Positions 20,238 to 32,922 of a stretch of 64,000 nucleotides of DNA are shown here, in pieces. The DNA is taken from contig JAILWY010000028.1 of NCBI GenBank assembly GCA_022113835.1, positions 5,121,001-5,185,000 on the forward strand. Reading direction: 5' to 3'. The notes beneath the pieces are model-generated. The model saw only the letters and a program-made list of their open reading frames with translations, was not told where the DNA came from and made no database searches. The translations under genes were made by a program, and so were the position numbers. This stretch comes from Atopsyche davidsoni (Eukaryota > Arthropoda > Insecta > Trichoptera > Hydrobiosidae). The stretch's first letter is position 1. Each line of letters begins with the position of its first letter.

Positions 20238-21052
20238 GATTTGACACAATCACTTCCTGCTCGGTGAAAATCGACAAAATGTCAACAAATCATACGGCCA
20301 CACAAATTACATAAGCCCGGCACGCCTGAACTAACGTGGAATAAATATGACACAGTATTGTTAGCACTCAAACAGACATATCAATCGCAGGTCCTGTTTA
20401 TTTTGCGGTACCGACGAGGGATTATTTCAATCTAAAAATATACGTCGCGCGTGACAAACCTCGGGCCTCCTCTTTAAGACAGGATTATAAGTCTGAAGTT
20501 GCGACGAGTTGAGTGTTAATAGTAGCTCCTTGTCTATGATTTTACTCCAATGACATAATACTTCGACCATCAAAAAGTCATATTGCTACTGGGTTTATTT
20601 TATTTAATATGTCTGTACAAAAAAAATACAATAATTTAATCGACGCAAAAATAAAAAATATTGTTCTCTAATTTATTAAAATTATATTTTTCCAAAATAC
20701 TGATTTTTGATCGATTATCAAATTTAGTTTACACTCTCTTTTTAAAACTATTTATGTTTTTTTCATAGCATGATTGTGATTATATTTAATAGTTTAATCA
20801 TAATTTCAGATTATTTTTATCAGAAATAGCGTTTTATTTAATATTTGTGATGTGTTAAATCACTTAATTGTTTTTTTTAATTTCATCAGGCTTTTAAAGC
20901 TTGGACGTGAAAGTACGGATTACTCAATTATTGTTTATGGTAATATTTTATTTTTTTGTTGGTAGTGGAATGCACGAACTTCAGTCGTCAATAATATTTT
21001 GTAGATTGTCAAACTTCAGATTTCACTTGTTCAGAAATCTGCAGTGTCCAAC
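20238..21052. promoter_or_regulatory. Divergent promoter region between MK2 and NDUFS2
   Basis: 815 bases separate the two start codons on opposite strands. The segment is AT-rich except near 20430-20480. I see no strong TATA box placed for either gene. It must contain both 5' UTRs and at least one promoter. Confidence 0.5.
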
Positions 21053-24000
21053 ATGGCGGGACTGCTGGGAACTCTGCTGAGGAAGTCTGCCAACGTCCCG
21101 CAGGGGAAGTATCTGTTGCAGGGATTGCCGGCCACCTATAATGTCAAGTGAGTCTACCTCTTTACTACCAGTCAGCCGGGTATTATCCGCCGACATAATT
21201 TGAAGTATTATGTAATGGCTTAAGAGAGGTTAAAATCGTTGTTCTTTCAAAGCTTAATTATAATGTTACTCTTACCCTAAATTTATAAATTATAGACAGT
21301 ATATTTTGTGCTTAAACTTTCATAGAAAATACTTTTTCTCTATTTTCTAATGAATCATCAATCGAAATGACAGTGACATCGTAGTCACTCAAGTGATTTT
21401 CTTTCCTATTTATCATGTGTCCTGTTATTTTTTTTTTTAGTAACTATTAATATTATAACTTGAGTAATAGTAAAAACCTGCGGTGTTTTTTTTTTTTTAC
21501 AGTTCCATTTGTTTTATTTTTGACTTTATAAACAGAAAACAACACGCAAGATTACCATGCATTAGTTCTGAAAGCATTTATCTTATTTATGTACTTATAC
21601 CCATTCTTTATTGTTGTTAATATGATACTTTCCTCATTCCCAGTACTAATCGAGCAGCTGGACGGTGGTACCCCGATCCCGAATTCTGTCAACAGTTTGA
21701 TGGGCCGGTTATGTTCCCTGATGAAGTTCAGCCTGGATGGAAGATTCAGCATTATAACGGTGAGGCAATATTTTATAAATTCTGTAGACGCATTGTAAAC
21801 TTGTACTAATCAATTCTTTATTCACATAGTTCCGTATTTTTTTAATTTATAGTTACACAGTTTATTATTATGTGTAACTTAGAGTTGCTTTGACACATCA
21901 GGTGGAAGTCCTGACTATTTCACGTTAAATATTTTTTCCCCTATCAACTAGCTGTTCCAATTGCACAAATTATAATTCTGTTATTGTGTATTACAGGTAG
22001 AATTGACCCTGTTGAGAGAAAAGTGAAGAATCTGTCTTTGAATTTTGGACCTCAGCATCCTGCTGCTCACGGAGTACTCCGACTAGTATTGGAACTTGAT
22101 GGAGAGGTTTGTAAAATATATTTACTGTATTTAAAATTAATTCTGTGATATTTTATTAGTATTATTTAATACCCCTTTCGGTGCTTGTTTCCAGATTGTG
22201 CGCAAGGCTGACCCTCACATTGGCCTGCTCCACCGAGGCACGGAGAAGCTGATCGAGTACAAGACCTATACCCAAGCTCTTCCGTACTTCGACCGCCTTG
22301 ACTACGTCTCCATGATGTGCAATGAGCAGTGCTTTAGCTTGGCCATCGAGAAGCTGTTGAACATCGACGTGCCCATCCGTGCCAAGTATATCCGCAGTGA
22401 GTGAGCATTGATTATTTAGACCTTCGGAAACTTTTATTAATACACCATATAAAATAAAGGTAGACCCCCTGTCTTATATATAATTTTTACAAAATCACCG
22501 ACTTCAAATGTGCTTCTGACAGCTGACACCGAGTTTCTTATTTTTATAGTGTTAGCTGTAGAGTGTACATAAATATTATTTAATATTATTAACGGAAGTT
22601 ATATAGTGGAATTCTAATTGTACAGCACTGTTTGCTGAACTGACGCGACTGTTAAACCACATCATGGCGGTGGGCACGCACGTGCTGGACGTGGGCGCCA
22701 TCACACCCTTCTTCTGGCTGTTTGAGGAACGAGAGAAGATGATGGAGTTCTACGAGCGCGCCTCCGGGGCCCGCATGCACGCCGCCTACATCCGACCTGG
22801 CGGCGTGGCACTGGTCAGCCACTCTTCATATTTTATTTATTTTACCAATCGTAATCAAACAAAAACGGTGAATCTAAAATGCATTTATCATGTAACAATA
22901 CTCTGGTATTGATATTTCAGATCTGTCTTTCTTCTTATATTCGCTGTTTTATCCCCTATTATATTTTATATAACTCCGAAAAATGGTGATCTCGGTGCCA
23001 ATAGAACTAAATAAAGTAATAACTCTTTTACTCAATAATTTTTTTTGCCTTGTATACACTATTCTAAGTGTTAGGCGCAAATATTAATTTATTTATTTAA
23101 TTTAGGATATTCCCATTGGCCTGATGGATGACATCTACGAGTTTGCTTCCAAGTTCAACGAGCGCTTGGATGAACTTGAGGACGTGCTGACCGCCAACAG
23201 GATCTGGGTTCAGCGCACCGCTGACATAGGCATCGTCTCCGCTCAGGACGCTCTCAACTACGGGTTCAGGTAACTTTATATTGAAACTTATCCAATTGTC
23301 CATCACCGAACCTTATTACTTTAGTTTGTGATTCAACTTTTAAAGAGAGCATTTAATCAGTGATTACGAAACAACTAATGAAAATTAACATAATTAATAA
23401 TAATTAGATATTTTAGCTTTATCACTGTTAGTAGTCAAACAAAGAAACCTCCAATGCCAGTTTTACAATTTTTTTTGGACTACTTTTCCTTTTAACGGTG
23501 TTAAACGAAGATAAGATACATTTTGGTTTCATATGATTGCGTGTGTAATATAGATTTTATGTTGTTCTAGTGGCGTGATGTTGCGGGGCTCCGGCATCAA
23601 GTGGGACTTGCGCAAGTCGCAGCCTTACGATGCTTATCACCTCGTGGACTTCGACGTGCCCATCGGAACCAAGGGAGACTGCTTTGATAGGTACACTCTA
23701 AAATCATTAAACAATGTTATCTTTCGGGGGTTAACTGTGCATAACTACTATCACACAAATAATAATAGAAATATCACAAATTTCATTCCTTGCAATACAT
23801 ATAAGAAATATTTTAATACATAAATCTATTTTAATTTCTCAATTTAGTCAGGTCCGATGCAGTCATAGACTCATGCTTTGACCGATTTGCAGGTACCTGT
23901 GCCGTGTGGAAGAAATGAGACAATCTCTACGTATCATTGAGCAGTGTCTCAACCAGATGCCTCCTGGAGAGATCAAGGTTGACGATGCCAAGTTGTGTCC

Positions 24001-24739
24001 GCCTTCTCGTACGGAAATGAAGGTATGTAGTGCTTTTGGCGGATTTTCTCAGTGTTTTGTAAATATATAACGTTATAATGCTACCTGATGTTTTCCTTCC
24101 TCCGATGTTTCGATCCTCGTGCTCAAATACAGGTGAGCGGCAGGAAAAGACGCAAACAAAATCAACACTCACATAGTGTAATAATCATCGTCCTATATCA
24201 ATAAGGAAAATGTATTTCAATTAATATTCTATTGGTTATAAATAATGACTATAGTTAATGTGTTGATTTTTTGCAGACATCCATGGAGGCGCTGATCCAC
24301 CACTTCAAGCTCTTTACACAGGGCTACCAAGTTCCACCCGGTGCCACCTACACCGCTGTCGAAGCACCCAAAGGAGAGTTCGGAGTGTACCTCGTCTCCG
24401 ACGGCAGCTCCAGGCCCTACCGGTACGTACAGTCCCCGTTCAAAAAAACCATTTTACATAAAAGTGCAAAATTACAGCTAACAAATTCCCGAGGATGAAC
24501 TAAATTACATTGCGGATGTTGGATGGTGTGCCGTATTGTACATTGATCATCAGAATCCATCACGTGCGAGTTTTATTTTATTACCGAGAATTTTTATTTT
24601 ATTTCACAGTTGCAAGATCAAGCCCCCCGGTTTCGCTCACCTCGCCGCCCTCGAGAAGATCGGCAGGAACTCCATGCTGGCTGACATAGTGGCCATCATC
24701 GGCACCCTGGACGTTGTCTTCGGAGAGATCGACCGATAG
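21053..24739 (+). CDS. NDUFS2: NADH dehydrogenase (ubiquinone) iron-sulfur protein 2, mitochondrial (complex I 49 kDa)
   Basis: Core subunit of complex I in the matrix arm, forming the ubiquinone pocket with NDUFS7. Product 466 residues, matching the family length. Exons: 21053-21147, 21644-21759, 21997-22106, 22195-22396, 22626-22813, 23106-23269, 23571-23690, 23893-24022, 24277-24422 and 24610-24739, all phases consistent. The N-terminus ([20 protein letters not shown]) is basic and lacks acidic residues, as expected of a mitochondrial presequence. The mature part begins with RWYPDPEF. The quinone-site motif [11 protein letters not shown] falls at 86-96, and the family C-terminus DVVFGEIDR ends at TAG. 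No damage is seen. One extra residue (YNGRIDP where YNGIDP might be expected) arises at the exon 2/3 join and could mean the acceptor is used slightly differently. Confidence 0.95.
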
Positions 24740-27142
24740 ACATCACGTTGTAGATAATGTCACCGCATCAGAACTACCCACTGACCCGTTTAACGTATTT
24801 TAAATATAAAAAACACCTCACTTTGTCTTAAAAGCTTTTATAAAGTTTTTCATAATTTGTGTCTTTATAGTTTTGATCCAAAATTGTAGATTTTTTAAAT
24901 TTAAATTGTGTTTAATATCGAAAAAATCAAATCGTGTGATTGCGAAAATCGTGCATATCGACATACTATTATTATTAGCTAATTAAAATCAATTTATAAA
25001 TGCCGGTTTTGCAATCACAGATGAAGTAATTTATGTCCATTGCTATAGTAAATTATTGTTGCAATTTTTTAAATTAAACTCGGTCAGTCGGATAACTATT
25101 ATTTTTTGTTTTTATTTGTAAATATGTTCATAGGAAATAAGACGATCTTAAATAAATGATTATTTATACAATATTGTTTCACTGTTTCTGACTAAATGAA
25201 TTTATTTTCAGATGTTAAAATTTCGAGTTCAAGCCGACGGGAATATTTGTTTCTCAATCACAATGAAATATATTTTAACGTGCGATTCGTAGTGAATTCA
25301 TTATATGTGCAATAAAATTTATTCGCTCCGCTAATACATATCAAATTTTTAACGGTGAGATTTAAACCAACTCCTCGTGCTATTGTCCCATGGCAACTAA
25401 TAACCGGAATGTTAATCATTCTTTACATGTGATGTACCTATGCTGGTAAAAGCGATGAGGCTCATTAAATTGGAACCTTAATCAATTGATCGCACAACGA
25501 AACTATTCATCACAATGGCATTCATATATTTTATTCTCCGGGGAAACTTCTGTGATATAATAATATAAAATCTACGATTGGTAACGATTCGGAAAAGTCA
25601 AATGTATGTTTTTTTTCAATATATCTTTGGTATATGAATAAACTATTAAATCTCAAAATGACAATGAATACTAAATTTATAATCGACATGCATTAAATTA
25701 GGTTCGGTATTCTAGACATTTGGCCCGGTAAGTCTTACGATTTGTATATCCTTGAATTTGCACAGCTCAAGAGAAAAGGCGAACTCTAAGCACGCATCGA
25801 GTCCTTGTACTATATATTTTACATAAAAAAGGGTGCTTAATTAATCAATCTGCAAGGCTGAAGGTTATTAAGTCACGGAAACAACACTCAAGCATGGTAT
25901 TAATTATACTTGCATGAATGTACATACGTTGCGTACAATAACCAATTATGGTCACCGATAAAATACACAACATATAATATATATACCAGAACCATTTTTT
26001 TAATAAATCAAGCCTTCAGTTGAGACGATGCTCGGTTATAATATTTAATTAATATCAATACGTCTCATGCCACTTTATATTATCTGCCGTCTTCAAACTC
26101 TGCTGAAACAGTAAATATTTTTAATCAACATCTTTTACTTTTACGTTTTCATTGTAATGCGCCTGCACATATTAATTATTAATTTATTCCCAAATTAATT
26201 CGGTAGGAATAGGTTAATAGAAACCGCATTGCATATTTTAAAAGTGCACTCGCTATGTTTTTTAAAATATGCAATACAGGGATTCTCAAATGAAGTTTCC
26301 GTTCATTTTAATAATTTTGATAATTGATTTTGTATGATTACTTTTACCCGTAAAATAGAAGCCGATGTATCTGCATTGCTAAATTCACGGCCAAAGTATA
26401 ACCGAGACGTTTATTGTTTTTTCTGACAATGTAGTGTTGTATGAATATTAAAATGACATAAATTTCATATTTAGCGTTCTGTGCTTCTGGCTTGTCACAA
26501 TATAAAGAATATGAGTTTTAATAATGACTCCGAGACAATTTTTATGCACGAGAAGTGTAACAATATTCTAACGACGAAGTTCACGGTTCTTTATATAGAA
26601 GAAGTAAACGGTGTAAGAAGAATAATGAGTGGAAGACCCACGTCCTCCTAGACACCGGTTTCGCTTTTCACCTCTGCATGCTTGCTGCGCATTATCGCTG
26701 CAATGCAATTGGATCATGAACGTGGTAATATCTCAATTGTGAGAGTGGCAAAATATAGAGATGGAGATAAAACATAAATGAGATGTTTTTCTCAAATCTA
26801 ATACAAGGAGCAATCGCTGTAGACTTTTAGTAAGTCGATTAAGCCCGTTAAGACGTGCGTCAATGAATCAAGACCCGCATCAGAAACCGGCCAGTATTAG
26901 CAGTTGGATTTGCTAACGCGGAGTCATTATAGCCTTTTGCAAAAACCTGAATACTAAATCACAATCTGAGTTTAAATCTCGTGTGTCCATTTATTTCATT
27001 ATTAAAGCCCAGCACGAATTCACTTTTAGTTTATATTTAAAAATTATTGACAAATCAATAAATGAGAATGAGGGATTGCAAGTGGATTTGCATTATGCAT
27101 AATGACCTTGGAAAGTAATTTAACTAAGTTATTATATTTTCT
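24740..27142. other. Intergenic, NDUFS2 to first small-gene copy
   Basis: AT-rich sequence. I see no ORF with family resemblance, no inverted-end element and no RNA gene. NDUFS2 probably ends within the first few hundred bases; there is no AATAAA immediately after its stop, but AATAAA occurs near 25150. Confidence 0.5.
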
Positions 27143-27149
27143 TATAAAT
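27143..27149 (+). promoter_or_regulatory. TATA box of small-gene copy A
   Basis: TATAAAT about 75 bases before a good splice donor (tcg/gtaagtaat at 27219). The donor pairs with the acceptor ttattttccag at about 27590, giving a short non-coding first exon. Copies B and C have the same arrangement. Confidence 0.5.
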
Positions 27150-27608
27150 ACTGCTGTTTTGCATTGTTTATGTTCATTATTAGAAAACCAGTGCACTTCA
27201 GCTTTTCAGTCAAATCGGTAAGTAATATTTTTATAATTAATAATTAAGGCAGGCTTTATACAATTGATTAATTGATTTTTTAACAAAGCATTAGTATCAG
27301 CTTTCTTGTACCATTGTATTTAATTGAACATTAATAAATAATTATTACTATTAGTAATTTTTTTAAGGAGACACTTGAGTATTCCAGTGACTCCAGAAAA
27401 GTTTCTGTAGTTTTTTGTCTAATCAATGACAGACAAGTAATAACAAAACAAACTCATCGTGAGTCACTCTCTTCTCAATCTATCAAATTTTCACATGCGG
27501 GTATAAAAGAAAAAAAACTAAACTTGATGACGTCAATTATAAAAATATCATTGCATACATAGGTAAATTAACGGATACTTATTTTCCAGATTATAAAAAG
27601 TTATAAAG

Positions 27609-27917
27609 ATGAACAAGCAGCCTTCTAATTTGGGTTCAAACAATGACTTGTCTTTGTGGATGGATGAAGTTTTCCACACAAACAAAGACATGTACAAAAA
27701 AAATAAAATCATTGGGCAAACCGATAACATGGACCAACTTCGGAAGACAAGAGAGATCAGTAAGAAGTTAACGCAGGAGGCGAAAGAAAGCAGTATTCGA
27801 CCTAAAGTTAATATTGAAGAGCCCCTGAAATCAGAAGCGACTACCATCATGCCTCCCATGTCTAAATTTGGATATAACAAAAAAATTATGGCTGAAAATA
27901 AGCACGTTATTGACTAA
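27609..27917 (+). CDS. Small protein of unknown function, copy A
   Basis: Intact ORF of 102 codons, ATG 19 bases after the proposed acceptor. Hydrophilic, Lys/Glu-rich, no signal peptide or membrane helix. The C-terminal part resembles copies B and C: R.xREISKKL at about 44-54 matches KARDMSKFL in copy C, and MSKFGYNK near 83-90 matches MASYGYNK. The N-terminal thirds differ. I do not recognise a family. The shared gene plan (TATA, non-coding first exon, single coding exon) and conserved ends argue that it is a real gene. Function cannot be inferred. Confidence 0.6.
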   Translation: MNKQPSNLGSNNDLSLWMDEVFHTNKDMYKKNKIIGQTDNMDQLRKTREISKKLTQEAKESSIRPKVNIEEPLKSEATTIMPPMSKFGYNKKIMAENKHVID

Positions 27918-29072
27918 ATACTCAAGAAGTCACAGTAAAAATAATCACGTTTCACTTTTGAGCCTGTATTAAGCATAAAAAAAATTAATATTTTCTTTTC
28001 TACTTTTCATTCAGTTTTGAACGTAATGACGTACAAAACTGCGTTAAATTATCATATTGAATATTAATATAATTAATACTTTTAACAGAAAGAATTTCGT
28101 GGAATTCTATTACAATATATATATTATTTTATATATATATTTTCTTGAATATTGTAATTTTGATAAACCTTGTAATTCGAGCTGGAATTATAACATAATA
28201 AAAAAATATATATATTTTAACCGTTGTACCTATGTAATATTTATTATAATTTAAATATATTTGTTTATTATGCATACAATTTTTTTAAAATTCTATAGTT
28301 AATTACTGTAGTCAGTTTTTTTTACCATTTCTTTGTCACTGGAGACAAATCTGGGACCTCGTGGCTACTGAGCAAGCCCGTTTTTGATCATTGGACAATA
28401 TTTTATTTAACACTCGACACTATTTTCAATCATTATATATACACATCAATACAGTTTATATTATATTCTTTTAGAAATGTGGCTTTATAGTAGAATCCTC
28501 GCGGTCAATACCGCGTCACAAATAAGAGAGTCTTACACAGAAGAGAACTCCTGATGACAGTAAAAAAGAGTAAGGTCTCCTATTTCGTCATATTTTTCGA
28601 AACAGCCTACCAAAGCTGGTTGCCCAAGTAAAAAACCAAAAGAAAAAAGGACATCGGAAAGAGAAAATAATAGGCTCGAATATGCTCGGAAGTCAGAAGT
28701 AATATGAAGCTGAATAAATATGTGTTCAGTGAGCGATCACCTACCACCTCTGAGGAGAAACACTTGATGAATAAAAATCAGAAGTAAGATGTCTACATTC
28801 ATTGCATCATCATAATTAAGCAGCCCAAACGATATTTTAAAACTAAATTTGGCTATTAACTTATTAGCACTTGTTGTCATAATTTTTTTGCAACATACAA
28901 TCAAACTGAATAAATTTTTTTATAAATACTTTGGGTCACCCAACAAGGTCATAAAAATCAAATATACACATTACTCACTGATGGTACAAACTAACACTTT
29001 CGCGGTGACGACTTCAAACACCAACAAGGTGTTTGCAAACAAAATGAATCTATATATATATATATATATATA

Positions 29073-29376
29073 TCTACTATAATAATAGCCATTGTGTGTT
29101 TGTTTGTATGTGTGTATGTTTCGTTTTTCCGTTCTGTATAGAATATCTTAAAAGATACAACGCTGATTTTTTGCACATAAGTTAAGTAAATTTTTCCGCA
29201 GCTATGTGCCGAATTTCAAGACGATAGGATAATATTTTCATTCATAAACTTTAAAATATGCTTTAGCTAAACTTTAATTATATAATTCACTTCTTCGCCG
29301 CGAGATGTCGTTAACCGCGAGAATTTAGACGCATCGTTCATCAAATTCGTCATTTTGTGACGGGCTACATTACTAG
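29073..29376 (+). mobile_element. Non-autonomous Helitron with precise ends
   Basis: Begins TCTACTATAATAATAGCC after an A (29072) and ends CTAG (29373-29376) before a T, the A|T target of Helitrons. A short hairpin CGTCA-ttttg-TGACG (29349-29363) lies ten bases before CTAG. The 5' end followed by a TTTGTTTGTATG stretch is, from memory, typical of lepidopteran Helitrons. No coding content. Confidence 0.7.
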
Positions 29377-29645
29377 TATATATATAAAACACAAACTCAA
29401 AAACCAGCGTGGATCTGGCTGCGCTAAGCTTTCAAACTATCAAACCGATGTGCCCCAAACTGGTTTCATTTGAAAGCCAATAATACTGAGGTGGTTTTAG
29501 GCCGTTTAAATTAAACAATTAATAATCAAATTCGGTTTATTTAATTAAGTAGATATTTGACATTTCCCATACAAAAGTTTCAACATTTTGCGGTAGCGGA
29601 TAATGCAGGCTGCCAACAAAAAAACACTGATTTGTTAAGATTAGT

Positions 29646-30900
29646 ATGAAGTTGTATAATGCCACATACCACAACAAGAAAAAAAACAACAGAATTGTCA
29701 TTCATTTTTTTTATAGCATACTTCCTGCTTCGTCTGCTGGAAGCCCAAAATATATGCATGAGTATGCTCAAGATGCTTTGACGTATGTTCAAAGATACGG
29801 GCGACCAGATCTTTTCATCACATTTACGTACAATCCTGCTTGGTCGGAAATCAAAGATTTGCTATCGCCTGGTCAGTCATCGCATCACACACATGATCTG
29901 ACAGCTAGAGTTTTCAAACAAAAACTCATGGATCTCACGATAAAAATATCATATATACGGCGAAGTGCAATGCTAGATGTATTCGATTAAATGGCAAAAA
30001 CTGAGTTTTCCGCACGCTCATATTCTAATTTGACAAATCGTTAGTGTTAGAAGATCCGATACTTTTTGACATTGTCTGCAAGAACATGATTCACGGCCCA
30101 TGTGGAGCATTGAATATGAATTCGCCTCAAATAAAAGACAGCAAATGCACGAAAAGATATCCACGCAATTTGATTAATGAAACTCAAACTGGTGAGGATG
30201 GATATCCGAAATACAGCCGACGAAAGCCAGAAGATGGAGGATTCACCACCACCATTAAAGTAAGAAATGTTGATATTGACATTGATAACAGATGAATTGT
30301 TCCATACAGTCCAATACTGTCAAAAACATATATCAACCTCCTCAGACCCTGTGCACATTGTAATGTACATAAACTTCAGACCTTCTGTTAAAGGATTTAT
30401 TTCGACTTATTTACATTAGAAACTATTGTACATCGTTATGCGTTCGTTTTGTTTTGCATATGTCCTCATCTATCGAGTAATATTTGTATTATATATCATT
30501 CTTGCAAGATGTCACAGGTCGGACGCGTTTCGGTCCAAATTCGTCACATTTTATTTTCGTTGTTTAATTATTAAAAAGTCAATTACAATAAATTATCGTT
30601 GTATGATATTATAAGGAAGACTGCTTTTGTTGGTTTGAATCAAAATTTCATTGCAAACTCTAGTGTATCATACCATGACTTGGCATCGAATTTAAAAAAA
30701 GATCCATTACCTTTTCAATGTTTTAGCAGATATTGAATAAAAAAAATTTTTCAACCAAAATAAAAAGTCAGGTCTGAGGAGGTTTAATGTGGAATACTGC
30801 AACTCCGTGAAATCCATTAAGTACATATGCAAATATGTTAATAAAGGCAGTGACTACATACATTTCAAATTGAAACGATGAAATCACTCAATTTCAGATG
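29646..30900 (+). pseudogene. Helitron Rep/helicase protein remnant
   Basis: Recognisable pieces of the Helitron helicase-like N-terminal region in order: GRPDLFITFTYNPAW (about 29797-29845), the HUH catalytic motif as FPHAHILI (about 30010-30035, other frame), DPILFDIVCKNMIHGPCG (from 30056), then CTKRYPRNL and KTYI at 30331. After an inserted element it continues at 30787 with VEYCNSVKSIKYICKYVNKG. Stops and frameshifts separate the blocks. The helicase domain itself is absent, so the element cannot move by itself. Confidence 0.85.
30337..30782. mobile_element. TTAA-type MITE inside the Helitron remnant
   Basis: Inverted ends cctcctcagacc (30337) and ggtctgaggagg (to 30782). Removing it restores one Helitron reading frame (KTYI / NVEYC) across the site. 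The flanks are TCAA and TTTAA, a mutated TTAA. A relative with intact TTAA is at 42890-43100, sharing the ends and the phrase GCACATTGTA. Confidence 0.7.
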
Positions 30901-31529
30901 GATCAGAAAGCCGAAAAATCTTTATGTTAACACACCTACCAAATAATCTCACTATATTGTTTATCCGCTAGCATTAAGATAAAAAAGTTAATAAATAAAC
31001 AAAATTTCCTTTTTTTTTTTTCAAACAAAGCCACTCAAAATGTGTATTAAAAAAGTAACTTCTTTCGTAAACCTTGCTTTATCTTATCCACGGCCGGCTT
31101 TTTTAATATGTAATATTTCATATTGAAACAACAAATGTGAATAGCCAATCGGCTAGAAGATTACGAGCAAATTTTTTTTGTGTGCGTTTTTCAAGCGGTT
31201 CTTCGGCAATACAACAAAATTCACATTGCTTAAAGACTTTAAAAACTAGTTGATATATTTAATTAAAATCAGAGAAATCTTCTGGTAATGATTTATGGAT
31301 GGAAAACTAAGTTTTCTTTAATAAATAAAAAACATTACGTACAATGAAATTATAACATTGCTTTTAATTCATTTACGGGTTTAGTTATTTTCAAATAATA
31401 ATAATTTTTGAATTACAATATAAAGTTAACTTACATTATCTTCACCGCGTACGAGCGCCATAATAAATTATCCTAATTTTTTTTAATGAATAATTGATTA
31501 ATCGCCAAAATAAATTTAGCTCATGGCTT

Positions 31530-31627
31530 TATAAGGCCAACTATCGAATAATTTAATTATTGTACTCTTTGAGCTTTGGCTAAATACAGGTGTCTTGAAA
31601 TTATTCTGAATAATCAGCGCAAAACAG
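31530..31627 (+). promoter_or_regulatory. Promoter and non-coding exon of copy B
   Basis: TATAAG at 31530-31535, followed 92 bases later by a donor (aaaacag/gtaaat, exon end 31627). The same sequence is kept in copy C (TATAAG 34527-34532, donor after 34624). The acceptor for copy B is ttcttctag at 32665. Confidence 0.45.
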
Positions 31628-32709
31628 GTAAATTAAAATTTTTATTTAAGGTTATGTGTACATGGATCACAATTAAATTAATCTTTTAGTAAATTTATAT
31701 TATAAAAGATATTATGTTTAATTTAGTTTTGAAATCTATGCTCTTGACGTAAAATCTTTTAAATCACATTTTGTTGTAAGTAAATTGATAGACCGGTATC
31801 TTGAAACACTTGGATCTGAAGTGTGGCTTGAGCACTAACTGCAACTCCATAACAATGGATCACAGAGTCATTCCCGGTAATAATTTATTTTTATTTTTAT
31901 TATATTCGATTCCTATTCCTACACCAAATATATATTTCAGAGATAGTGAATAAACTACAATAATAAAGTGAAATGCGAACCTTATACACACAGGAAAGTG
32001 AAATCTATGCACTCTCGTGTTTGTGTCGAGAATCCAGTCATTGGATTTATTTACAACGATTGAAAAATTAATTTAGAGTGCTTGTAGAAAAGCAAATTAT
32101 GCGTAACCAGCAGACCATGAATTAATCTCATGAGACTGTTTATATAAATCCTATGTAAAACACTTTTGATCACAACGGGCAACCTGTTTTTTTTTAATAA
32201 TAGGCAACAGTCTACCGACATCGTATTAGTAATTTAAAGCCAAAAATATATTCGAATTTAAAATAAATATAATAATAAAATAAAATAATATCAAAACGTC
32301 CTCTATATCAAATTATTTTACAAAGTAAAAATAATGATTTCTTCTCACAAAATAATTAGTTTGTTTGAGACGAGCATCAGAGATCAGACAGGTAGACGAC
32401 TAGGAATAGTTACGCTGTCGATAAGTAGACCTTAGTCATCGCTATTTATATTTTCAATTTTGTTAACACTTTATCCACATGCCGCTGGTACATATTTTTT
32501 AATGAAAATTATAAAGTTATTGTATTGGCATTTGAATCTATTACTTGTTACAAAAAAATAAGCAACAAATCAACGGAAAATCAAGGAAACATTGATTATT
32601 TCTTCGTGACTTTTATTTCAAACTAACAAAGATTTATTTTTTACTCCCAAATATAATTCTTCTAGGTCATATACAGTACTGAACTAAGATCATCAACATC
32701 TGAAATAAA

Positions 32710-32922
32710 ATGGCAGAAAATTACAACACAAGGTTGAGATCTGAATATGAAGATAAAAGTATTAATGTTTACGAGGGATCCACAGTCAACCGTGAGAGTA
32801 TCCAAAAAGCCAGAGACATGAGCAAGCTTCTGCAGGAACGGATTACAGCATCAGAAGAAACTGTTGGTACAATAGAAACACCCGATGACACCGCGAAGCC
32901 TTTTAGAGGCATGGCTAGCTAG
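32710..32922 (+). pseudogene. Small protein, copy B, truncated by a 2-base deletion
   Basis: The first 70 codons match copy C almost residue for residue (MAENYNTRLRSEYEDKSINV and so on). At 32913-32922 copy B reads gctagctagataca where copy C reads gctagctacggataca. The missing CG puts TAG in frame and removes the conserved GYNK tail. The remaining 3' sequence is also shortened relative to copy C. It could still be expressed as a shorter protein, but loss of the only region shared with copy A suggests decay. Confidence 0.7.

Noticed and set aside
28560..28700. Possible transposase fragment between copies A and B
   Set aside because: Short Lys-rich open stretches (QSWLPK) without any alignable motif.
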